This document shows positions 25,801 through 37,800 of a stretch of 64,000 nucleotides of DNA, piece after piece. A model generated the notes under the pieces. The model saw only the letters and a program-made list of their open reading frames with translations. It made no database searches and had not been told where the DNA came from. The position numbers and the translations under genes were made by a program. Within the stretch, counting starts at the first letter, position 1. Each line of letters opens with the position of its first letter. Source of the stretch: Ryuthela nishihirai (Eukaryota > Arthropoda > Arachnida > Araneae > Heptathelidae); NCBI GenBank assembly GCA_038380435.1, contig JAWZYU010000728.1, positions 1 through 64,000 on the forward strand, read 5' to 3'.

Positions 25801-28800
25801 TTTATCTCAATATAAAACTATTTTCATCAGTGCCCTTTTTTTTGCTCTAATGGCAGTTTACCAGCAAATTCCTTTTTAGGAAAAAGAAAAACCCTGCATA
25901 AAGTACTACACTGCTGTTTGCAATTTAAGGAAGTTGCACAAACATGTGAACATGTCAAGAAATCTTTTTTAGAATTTAATAATAGTTTCAGAGAATATTT
26001 AATATTATATAAGCTCACCGGACAAAAATATTAGTCATCTCTTTATTAAATATTGAATAAACTTGACTTTCCTGGTATATACCAAGAAAGTTGAGTTTAT
26101 TCAATATTTAATCAATTGTATACTTGTAAGATATACTTTCCATCTATAAGGCCAATTATGGCTAATAGCAGTTATGGCAATTATGGCTTATATCTGCCAA
26201 TTATGGCTAAGATCGCCTGAACAGCACCTGTATGTGACATAATGGAATATGTACTGTAGGTTGAGAATGTTCATATCATCAATTAGAGGAGATCTTGATC
26301 GGCGGCCGGTAGCTCAGTGGTCCAGAGCACCTGATATGTTATCAGGAGGTTGTGGGTTTGTATCCCACCTGGATCAAGACAATTTTTCCTCTAAAATTAA
26401 ATCGACTTACAAAGTGGTGATTATTTTGTATATTAGTCATCTCTGGGTTGTTTTACCTCTGAATGGCACTTTTTTGCACACCATGGGCTAAATGGCCAGG
26501 TCACATGGACCCCGAAGGCTCAGAGAAGGTTGGGGGAGGGGACCCACTGGAACAGCTGTTGGGAGACAGATGGTAGCCCCCGTCAAGGCCATCCAGCGTG
26601 TTCTTTAACGTGCACAGGGTATGTCTCTCCCACACACGGGGCCACGACTTAACGTCCCATCCGATGGACGGTGGTCTTTCCAAGCCCATCGGTGTCCCCT
26701 ACTGACCGTGGGCAGGGTGGGAAATTTTGCGGAGATAAATCTCAACGCTGACCCAGCTGGGACTCGAACCTGGGAACTACAGATTATGAGCCTGGTGCGC
26801 TACCGACTGAGCCACCCCCGCCCCATTAGTCATCTCACACCATAAGAGGGTTACATCTGTTCAACAGCAACAGAGGATGCACCAGTAATAAATGTTTCCT
26901 ACAAATAGCTGTGCCGTGCACTACTGTTCATACAGTGATAAGAAGTGGTTGTGTGCCACTTGTGTTAGTCGCTCTGTGAAACATAGGTCATGCCAAAGAT
27001 GTGAATGAGTGGCAAAAAGGTGTTATTGCATTTGGCTGTGCCAAAGGGCACAGTGTACAAGAAATTGCTGCCTTTGCAAGTGTATCAAAATGTACTGTTC
27101 AAAGGGTCTTCCAGCAGTAGCGTACATCGCAGTCCACCGCTAATCATCGCCAGAACTGTGGCACAAAGACTGTGCTCATCAATAGGGACTGCCGCAGTGT
27201 GTCATGCACTGTTAGGGCAAACCACTTTGCAACAAGGCAGGAATTGCTCCAGTCAGTCAATGAAGGCTTACAACAAACTGTTTCCGAACGAACACTCTGA
27301 AGGGAGCTGCATGCCATGGATATCTGGAGCAGAGTACCATGGAAGAGACCCATGTTAACAGCTCTGCATGGCTATAGTGGGCACACCACCACAAAGACTG
27401 GACTTTCGATTCTTGGAAACATGTGATCTGGTTGGATGAGTCACGTTTTTGCTTGTACTCAAATGATGCGAGGTGATGGGTACATCATAAGCCGCAAGAA
27501 GCCTTCCATGCGGACTGTGTGCAAGGGTCTGTTCAAGCTGGGGGAGGCTCTGTGACGTTTTGGGAGTGTTTCACATATGAGGAAATGGGTCCTTTGGTTG
27601 TGGTGATGTCACACTTGAAGCAGAAGGGCTATATGGAGCTACTGGACGACCACATGTTGGCTTTGGTGCAGTATCTCCACAGTGAACACCAGAAGGATAC
27701 CCCAGTCTTCCAAGACGACAATTGTCGTGTGCACAGGGCTCAAAGTGTGTCAGATTGGCATGACGAGCATTCTGAAACCTTCAAACATCTCGACTAGCCC
27801 ACCAAATCCCTGGATTTGAATTCCATAGAAAATTTGTGGACTATTTGGAGCAACAGGTGAAGCGCCATCCCAGCCATCTGGCCTGAACTGCGGCATTTGC
27901 TGCTGGAAGAGTGGATGAATATTGATGTGTACTACATCCACACACTGGTGGCATCCATGCCAGACAGGATTTTGACTGTTCTTCAGTCGTACAGATACAT
28001 TACACACTATTAGGTAACATTCAGCCAGAGGTGACTAATTTTTTTGTCCAGTGAGCTTATATTAATATTTACATTTGAAATAAAGAAAATATTAGAATAC
28101 TTGCCCAATTACAAAATTATACTTCCAATCAGAGATTATATCAGAAAATCTTTCCAATTATGAAAAATTATAGATCACCACAAATATGAAGTTAAAGTTA
28201 TTTAGTAAGGAGTATGATTATCCCTTACAGCAATACAACTTGCACAATGCTCTCATGCTTCTAATAAGGTTATTCAACAATGCAGAGGGCAGCAGATCCC
28301 ACTCCTCTATAAAAAGCATTTCTCAGCTCATGAAGGGTCTATGGAGAAGGTTGACCATCTTCAATGGGATTTAGGCCTAGAGACCTTACTGGTCAATCCA
28401 TTCTCTGAATACCTTCACATTCAAGATATTCTTCCAATATCTGAGCTCCAGTGACACCACTAAAAAGTCTCACATAAGGCTCTACAATCTCGTCTCTGTA
28501 TCTTAGGGCAGTTAAAAGTCCCTTCTGAGAAGACACACAGGTCAATGCAGTCATTGATAGTGATACCCAGACCAATAAATTACTATTACCAAAATGGTTC
28601 CTTTCCATGCAATTCAGGGGATGATAACATGTCCCATGCTCTCTCCAGATGCATTGGCACTGAGAATGAGAATCACTACTTACACTATATTGAGATTCAT
28701 CCAAAGAGAATCTGTCCTCATTAATCACTGGACCAATTGAGGTGTTGGCTGTTCCATTCTAGTTGTGCCTTCTGATTAGCTGAGTCTAGTGATATGTGCA

Positions 28801-31800
28801 CTACAGGTCTTCTAGCCTATAACCCTCTTCCATGAAGCCATCAAGACACAGTTACTTTGCATACTGCAATTCCTATGGCAGCTGACAGCTCTGATGAAAG
28901 TTGATGTGCTGACATCATTCTATTGCACTTTGTTAGGAACAGGAAACAATCATCTTGAACAGTTTTTGCTCTGGGCCTATCATAGCTTGTTCTTCTAGAA
29001 CACGTTCCAGTGTCTTGAAAACATCATTAGTCTGAAAATTACACATTCCAACACATTCATGAATATACACAGCTGTCCTCCTTCCATCTGTGTGGGCTTG
29101 GAAAGGCTGCCATCTGTTGGGTGGAACGTTAAGCCGTGGGCCCCGTGTGCGGGAGAGCCATACCCTGTGCATGTTAAAGAACACGTTGGATGGCCTTGAT
29201 GGGAGGCTACCATCTGTCTCCCAACAGCTGTTCCAGTGGGTCCCCTACCCCAACATTCTCTGAGCCTTCGGGGTCAATGTGACCTGGCCATTTAGCCCAT
29301 GGTGTGCAAAAAAGTGCCGCACAGAGGTAAAACAACCCAACCCTCCCATCTGTTTGATGGCTCTCCACCCCTGACCATCATCCAAATGGTTCCTCCTTTG
29401 CATTTTGACAAAACTATAATGCAAAATGTGTGATAAATCTGCTCTTAATAAGAAATGAGAATTGCCCATACCTGAAATTGCTTTTATTGCCAGGTTAATT
29501 TGAAAATCACAGAGTCTTTTGCACTGAGAAATATAAATTTAATAGCCAACAAAAGTGAGTTATCTCAATCCAAATATCCTTTGAAACTTTTGTTAATTTC
29601 CAAAAAAGGATTTCTTGTTGACTATCAAAGTTACTCTCTTAAGAAAAGACAAACACATTCAATTATATTTGAATATCACAATTTTGTGCCCCCAAAGAGA
29701 GAATAGATAAATTTTATGAAAATAGCTCTATAATATTATACTTTCTTGATTAAAGGTACACATTGGGCTAAATAGTTAGGTCACAAGCTATGATACTACT
29801 CAAGATAGCATTGCAATTTTTGTGACCACTGGACTGCTGGGAGCAGATTCTTTGGTTGAGAGGCTATTAAGCATGTTCTCCTAAGTGCACATGATTTGGC
29901 TCTCTTGCACACAGTTTAACATCACACAAAATGGACAGAATTTTTTGCATCTCTTTTCTTATCAAATACAAGATGAAGACAAAAAGAAAATCTTTATGTG
30001 GCAAGGTTGGAGAATAAAATAACAAATATTGCAAGTTATCAAGATATTTTTGCATCATGTTTAAAACTAGAGGATATTATGTTAGATTACTGTTCTTTTA
30101 ATAACTGTTATTTGCTTTAAATGCTATAAAATTATAATTTGCTTATAAAAGTGACAGAAGTTTATTGATATCAACACAACACATACCTTTCAATAGTTGA
30201 CTGAGTATCGGCTACATAAACCTCACACTGTGAGAGTGTTTGAGAAACAAGCCTGTTGGAACTGAAGAGTGTTGAGGCTACACAAATATGCAAATGAAAG
30301 TGCTGCTTAAAAACTGATAAAAGCAAAATTTCTGAATACTGAAAACTATTATTGTATATAAGAACAATGATTATCTTACAACATTATTTCACAAATGGAT
30401 ATTTGATAAACATTATTTTCAAACAAAAACAGTGGAAAAGCATTCTAGCAGGAAAGGAAAAATGCTTCCCTCATAATGAAAAAAAAAAAAAAGATTGACA
30501 TAAAATTGAAAGTGCTTGCAAACTTCTATAAAATCATTCAAAAACAACTCTTTTATTTGCATAATAGTCCTACAATTTCACTGTTACATAAGCATATGAA
30601 GAAAAAAGTGCAAAACCACTAGTTTAGGTTGGAAATGAATAACATCTCAGCAATCCTCATTGTATAAAATATTATTTTTACAGCACATGATGCCTAAACA
30701 TTATTTTTGGAATGGGGAAAGTGAACTAAAAAGTCCAATGATAGTGGACTTAAATGTTATTCCAGTATCTGTAGTTTTATTTTTTTTCAAATTTTCAGAA
30801 TTTCATTTAACTGAATTTTTGAAATAAATAGTTTTGCTACTGGCATCAGACAATCATTATGAATTTCATCAACATCCTCTACATACACACAGTCTTGAAC
30901 AAGAGCTGTATGATCTCATAATCTGGAATTATTGTCTTCCCCCATTTAAGTAATAAAGGCTGGTAATTCTTAAAAGCACAATGGTTCTCTGTTACCTATG
31001 AGTAATAGAATTGGTGCTTGAAACCTTTCTTCCAAAGAAACGTGCCAATGTGACATATTGTGGTTTTATATGAATGATGGCAGCTGCTCATACAGCTTGC
31101 ATCAGAATAGATATCCTTCACTTAATGTTTGCATAGCATATCTTATTCCAGAGATATAAATTGGCTTCCCTACTCCCCAGACCTTTCAGCAACAGATTTT
31201 TTTCCTCAAGGCTGTTTCCAATGTATACTAAAAACACCAGTCATTTGTCATGAAATTCAAGCCCTCTGACAAAGCATTCTGCAACAAAGTTTTACAGCTA
31301 TTAAATATAAATGAATACCATAGGTTTCTTTCTTCTTTGATACATGTACTGCTGTAGACAAAATGCAATATGGATTGAATATATAAAAATACAATATGAC
31401 TCCATTATATAAGACTGATACTTCCATGAGATAATTGTTCTAATTTAGCTATTTATGCAATTGTACTTAGTTATATACTATTTTTTATACTGATAATCAC
31501 TTAAAGAATTTTTCTCTTTAAAATGGCTTTCCTATTTAAAAGTATTTTAAAGAGAATAACACTTTTAGTGATGATTACCACTTAATAAAAAATTTGAATT
31601 CGAATTTAACAAACCACAGAATGTGAAGCTCACCTGAGAAATGTCATTTTCAAACATCATTCAAACAAACTCAGAGGTAACAGGGAGAGGAGATGGAGTT
31701 TGTTAGAGAGAATAACACTTTTAGTGATGATTATCACTTAACTAAAAATCTACCTTCAAATCCAAACAATATATACACACAGAATATGAAGCTCACCTGA

Positions 31801-34800
31801 GAAATGTCATTTTCAAACATCAATTTTAAATAAATTAGTTACATAATCCATATCATTTCTAAATCAAGAGAACTATCTATTGCTAATTTTTATACGCATT
31901 ATAATAAATCATATTTTGTATCATTCATTTGCTACTGCAATTTGAAAAATATTAGCCTATTATCTGCCCCATTGCTACACATATCAAGGCCAAAGTTTTA
32001 CAACTATTAAAAATATATGAATGCTGTAAGTTTGTTTCTTCTTTGATATATGTAGCACTGTAATCAAAACAATATGGTCAATTATATAAGACTGATACTT
32101 TCTGCGAGTTAATAAGTACAAGTACTTTATAAATATATATTATTCTAATTTAGTTAATTTTATAATATTCATTAGTTATATATTATCTTTTACACATGAC
32201 CAGAAAGTGGTAATCACTAAAAGGGTTATTTTCTTTACTTCAAAATACAAATATAAATAAAATAAATAAATACCCTCTCAAGCAGCTGCTTGCCACAGAG
32301 GTCTGACAGGAGCCTGTCAGTTTATATGCCACAGTAGAAGGTCTGTGAGGATGGCAGGACCTCAGCAGAAAAACGACACATACATCCATGCCTTAACCCG
32401 GATATTTATACTCAAATGAATTAAATATTCAAGAAAGCACATATAATTACATTTTATTAGGATGATTCATAAGTTTGAATTTTTTGCCAGGCAAAATGTG
32501 TATGATGACACAGTGTTGTTGTTGTTGTTTTACCTCTGAGCGGCACTTTTTTGCACACCATGGGCTAAATGGCCAGGTCACATGGACCCCGAAGGCTCAG
32601 AGAAGGTTGGGGGAGGGGACCCACTGGAACAGCTGTTGGGAGACAGATGGTAGCCTCCCGTCAAGGCCATCCAGCGTGTTCTTTAATGTGCACAGGGTAT
32701 GGCTCTCCCGCACACGGGGCCACGGCTTAACATCCCATCCAACGGACGGCGGTCTTTCCAAGCCCATCGGTGTCCCCTACTGACCGTGGGCAGGGCGGGG
32801 AATTTTGCGGAGATAAATCTCAACACTGACCCAGCTGGGACTCGAACCTGGGGACTACAGATTACGAGCCTGGCGCGCTACCGACTGAGCCACCCCCGCC
32901 CCATATGATGACACATCACCAAGTTGCATTGCATACACATACCTCTGAATGTAGCACTAAGGAAAACTATAAAGTCCATTGCATCAGTCCATAACTATTA
33001 CAAGTATTGGAGTCTTGGTTTCCATCATTAGAAATGCTGTACAATGAGCAAATATTGAAATTCGTGCAGTTTTATGTGATTAGTGGAAAAAAGGATTAAA
33101 AGCTACCAAAGTGGCCAAGAAATATGCGAAGTGGAAGGTCAGGTGGCAATCTCCATTCATGTTGCCCAAACTTGTTTCAAGAAGTTCAAAGGTGGTAACA
33201 TGAGCCTCAAACATAAGGTGTAATCAGGACAGTCAATAATGGTAGATTCAGGCAACATTTTGTGCCATGCTGTTGAAACTGATCCATTGACAAGCACTCA
33301 CTGGCTCTCATCCGAACTTAGTTGCTCACATATAACTATAGTATGGCATCTGCAATGCATCAGTAAGGTAGCCGGGAGTTGCCAAAGTGTTTCATGTTGG
33401 CTGCCTACTGAACAAGAAAACCATTATATTGAAGTCTGTAGGCAACTTCTTTCTAATCCATGTGACCAGTTTCATCAAGCAAATTGTTAAGCTTGATATC
33501 TTTTTTAACAATCTGAACACACAAAAGCAGTGGCTTGACCCAGGCCAGTGCTGATTTCTATTCCATAGAGGGGACAATGAAACAAAAACAATGTTGAGTG
33601 TTGGTGGAATTTTGAGGGTGTAGTGGACATTTAACTGATTCCTGATGGACAATGCCCTCAACGCCAATCTCTACTCAGCACAACTGGAGTGCATTACCCA
33701 GGATTGGTAAAGAGACATTCAATACTCCTCCAACAAGACAATGTAAAACTGTGCACTACATTTCAGACCAAAGAAAAACTTTGGGAATTGGCATTTGAGC
33801 TACTTCTTCACCAGGGTTTAGAGTTCAGACCTAGCTCCTTCCAACTATCACCTCTTTCACTCCATAGCTCATTTTCTTCTAGGTAGGCAGTTTCGAACAT
33901 TTCAGGAGTCGGAAAAGGATTTTGGGAGCTTTTCACTTCCAAGGACTAAGCATGGTATTGAACAACTTGCTGACAGATAGCTGCAAACTATTGAAAATGG
34001 TTGCTTATCTTTTGATGAGTATGGTTTATTTACATTTTAGTAAAAAAAAAGTATCAAGTAGACAATTCAATGCACAGGTTTATGAATCACCCTAATAAGA
34101 ATACAGATAAGAAAAAGTTTTGTTTCATGCTTTAGGATGCTTCTGCAAAGATGACTGGGCATTCTAACTGGATTTACATTTGAATCACTGTAGAATAAAG
34201 AATTAAGATTTTTTTCTAAATAATCCTAATTTTTTGTGGATTTTGTTCTACAGTTATATAAAAAACGATTAGAAGGTATATTTAATTAATGTATAAGAAA
34301 GGAAAACACTATATTTGCTGGCTAGATTTATTAACACATGGTTAGCAAGTTAGATACTAAAATGTACTAGGTACATGATTACGTAAGTTGCACATTTTCA
34401 ACTGTAGTTGGCAGTCATCATCAAGACAGTGCAAAGTTCCCTGGGAAGAGGTTTCATTGGTGATGCTGTAAATAGTCAAAAATGATACATTTTTCTTTAA
34501 TACACTTGCAAATTCTGCTTTGGAGATCCAAAAAGTCCTGTAGTGAAGTGAATTTCAGCATTCTAGTATTTATACAATCATGTACCTAGCACATTTTAAT
34601 GCCTAACTTGTTAACCATGTATTAATAAATCTAACCAGCAAAAAAAAAGTACTTTTCTTTCTTATACATTAATTATGATGCCATGAAATCATTTCTTGAT
34701 TTATCACTTCCTTTCCCATGGCCGAGTGGTTAGCGCGCTTGACTACTGATCTAAGGGACCTGGGTTCGAGCCCTGGGTAAGGAATGGATGTGTGTGTCAT

Positions 34801-37800
34801 TTTTCTGCTGAGGTCCTGCCATCCTCTCAGACTTTCTACTTTGGCATATAAACTGACAGGCTCCTGTCAGACCTCTGTGGCAAGCAGCTGCTTGAAGGGG
34901 TATTTTTTTTTCTATAGATATATTTAATGTTTTCCTACATTTAACACACAAATATTATGAACATTCCACTTAATTTATTGTCCTGTTTTACATATATTCC
35001 TTTTCATTTTTCAGATATTTCTTTATTAGAAAATTCAGCAATCTTGCATAAAATGTGGATCATCAATCACAATATGAGAATATTGTATTGAATTAGCTTA
35101 TTTTAGTAAATCTACCAGAGAGCCTTTCTGGTGTGTGTGTGTGTGTGTGTGTGGAGGGGGGATCATTTAGCCTGGGCCTTAAGCACAAAGAGGCCTTAAA
35201 TTTGGACACTTGGGTTAATTTTTTATATTAGATACAACAGCAAAGGGTGCGATTTAGTAAAAATAATATATATTTTTTAACTGACGAGCCTCTTAATGAT
35301 GGAGTCTCTTTTCTGATGTTCTTTCTGCTGAGACTTTTTCTATGACAAACAGCTGTTTGAGGGTTATCTTATATAGATTTTATCAAATTAGAATTAAAAA
35401 TGCTAATACATAATAATGGCAATTAGGTTTTATGTTTGCTAGTGGCCTCTAAAGTTGGAAGTGGCCCCAGACCTCTATGAACTTATGAGAGATCCTGCTA
35501 CTGGCATAATAGATATTTTATCTTAGCAGAACAAACAACTTTGTATTTTTCCACCATGTCTTACCGATCAACAAGTTGATTAGTTGGAAGTTGGAAGATA
35601 TAACACATGTTCCTTATTCAGAGATGGTTTCTGAGAAGAAATTGGTTATCAGGGAGTTATTTAATTTTAGTGCTTTGTCATCTAATCTAATCACAATTTA
35701 TGTAAACACAGTTTGGTGATAAAAATTAATTGAAATTTTAAAGAATACTTAATTTAAGCAGTTTTTAGTGAATTTTTTGCACAATTAATAATTAAGTGTA
35801 TTCATCTCTGAACAATAAAAATACTCATTGCATTTTTTAAAATTATTATTCATTTAAATCATAGCACATAAATGCTAAAAACTGTTTACCAATATTGAAA
35901 TCTGGATTGCAGAATTTCTCTATCGAACAGTATGCTACTGCAAGGCCAAAATCAGATTCTGGGATCATTCTTCTTTCCTTTCTATAATTCAAAATGTATA
36001 TTTATATTTATTCAATTTATATCAGTCAAACCATACTTCATTAAAAAATGTATTATTACAGAAAAAAAATACAAACTAATCAGCAATGATGTACTATTGT
36101 GATCAATTTCAGTTAATACTAGAATCCTCTTCAAACAAAATTAATTAAGCACAATTTTTAGCCTTAAGTCATATCTTCTAGAATTTTACATGGCAGAATA
36201 ATTACATCATTTAAATTTGTGAGAATTGCTTTACCTACAAGCAGCACTTTTATTCACAAAAAGGGCAGGTCCATGAGCTTAGAATTGGACAGGACAAATG
36301 AATCCACTGGGCAGCTGTTAGGAGCCAGATAGGAGTATCCTTCAAGGTTATCCAGTGTGCTTTTGAACATGCACAGGCAATGGCTCTCCTACACAAAGAG
36401 CTGCAACTTAGCATCTCATCCAATGGATGTACCTTTCCAAGCCCATTGGTGTTTCATTTCTCACCTAAGGTAGAATGGGATTAGCAGAAAAAATTTCAAT
36501 GCAGACCCAAATGGAGCTTGAACCTGGAAACATGATTTTGAACCTGGCATTATTAACCTGAGTCAACCCCTGCAAAACATTGAATAAAGCCTTATAAAGT
36601 CTGCAATCTGCAGACATGCTATAGAAGAAAAGTTATATGAAAGAGTCTGGTTAATGAAACCTCATTTTAATCACTTATCTGAATATAGATGTCCAAATTT
36701 CACCTTTTTCACCCAAAACAATAGCAAAACACAGTCTTATAAAATATTTATTTTATCCACCAATGAATATGAAAACATGATAATGTTTTAAAACTCTGTA
36801 CACCTACAAAATAACATGAATTCCCTCCAAGCCTAGCTCTAAACTTTGAAAGAAATATAAGACACAGTAGAAAAGTGAACAATTAAAATGAACCAGCAGT
36901 TAAAAATTCAATCTAACTGCCTTTAAAAATATTTACTTTAAAACTTTATAACAAAATAATATTTATGCACATTAGTGTTTACTATATCTAAGTTGTACAA
37001 CCCCCCCCCCCCCCTCTAAAATGCATATAACAAACTAGCAATGCCCATTACAGCATTAAAAAGCAATTATAAAAATCACAATTAGTCAAGTGTACTAATT
37101 TGGCAATAGTTGACAAAAAGCCAATACTGACAAAAGTTCTCATATTGTAGTATGCATTTTGGAAGTTCACTTGATTGTTATATTATTCCTGTATCCTGAT
37201 TGAATAGATGAAATATATTGAAAAGAACTCTCAAAAGTTGATTTTTAGCTTTCCATCCTTCCTCCCTGAAATGAGAAATTTAAGATTATTTTAAAATATC
37301 TGACTTTTCCCTGTCCATTTTACTGATCTCTTGCAAGCCCAAAATAGCTAGGTTGTAACACTGGAATTCCTGTGTGAGGACATCAAGAGAATAATCTTTA
37401 TGGAGAGTCCTCAATTTTCATGTTAAAATGGTTAGTAGGATTTATGAAAACACTACGTTTATTGCAAGAACCCGTGTGAACAACCTTTGATAAAAGAAAA
37501 ATGCATTTGATAAAAATACAAGTTTTAACAATTACATTTCATTGCTAAAAGTCTAAAACCAACAAGATGAAAAAAAAAGCTATACCAAACAAACAGTGAA
37601 AATTCACCAAAAATTGCAACAAGGAATCACTTTCTCTTCAGAGACCTTAAGTTAAGCAAATGTGAAAGGATCCATTTAATAACCTATTAATAGAGTAACT
37701 GACAAGAATTTCTTGTGGTTAATTTAGTCCAATCTGCCTTGTATTCATCTAATACATTAATAATTAGTTTCGATAAGAAAAATACTGCCAAAATTTAACC

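Larger units (their letters stand above)
26042..26431. mobile_element. Unclassified insertion carrying a cruciform and a tRNA-like region
   Basis: Bounded by ATTAGTCATCTC on both sides (26030-26041 and 26432-26443), so it behaves as an insertion with a 12-bp target duplication. It contains a long palindrome, a region with repeated GCCAATTATGGCTAA-like motifs (26150-26210) and a tRNA-like segment (26301-26375). It may be a SINE with an unusual 5' part. Confidence 0.55.
26010..28059 (+). pseudogene. Tc1-like transposon (family T, copy 1) with two nested insertions
   Basis: Ends TAAGCTCACCGGACAAAAAT (left) and TTTTTTTGTCCAGTGAGCTTA (right) form the inverted repeat with TA. Coding remnants on plus: EGLQQTVSERTLRRELHAMD (HTH), WLDESRFCLYSNDARWWVHH and GGGSVTFWECF (DDE), PVFQDDNCRVHRAQ, WMNIDVYYIHTLVASMPDRI. 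Interrupted right after its left end by 26042-26431 and SINE B copy 3. Other copies of the family: 42430-44044 and 53528-54795. Confidence 0.85.
24216..30186. other. NBN intron 9: mariner, stacked Tc1 insertions
   Basis: Contains a mariner relic, Tc1 element with nested insertions (26010-28059), Tc1 fragment (28180-28930) and SINE B copies 4 and 11. 29350-29750 has nothing I recognise. Confidence 0.7.
30278..35889. other. NBN intron 8: mariners, duplications, SINEs, MITE
   Basis: Contents: Tc/mariner relic (30900-31330), two nested duplication sets (31270-32260), SINE A copy, a mariner with SINE B inside (32456-34097), a MITE (34275-34680) and SINE A (34715-34901). 34910-35880 has a GT microsatellite (about 35132-35152) and nothing else recognised. 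Confidence 0.7.

Noticed and set aside
26301..26375. Functional tRNA-Thr gene
   Set aside because: The acceptor stem does not pair and the T loop is abnormal; it lies inside an insertion.
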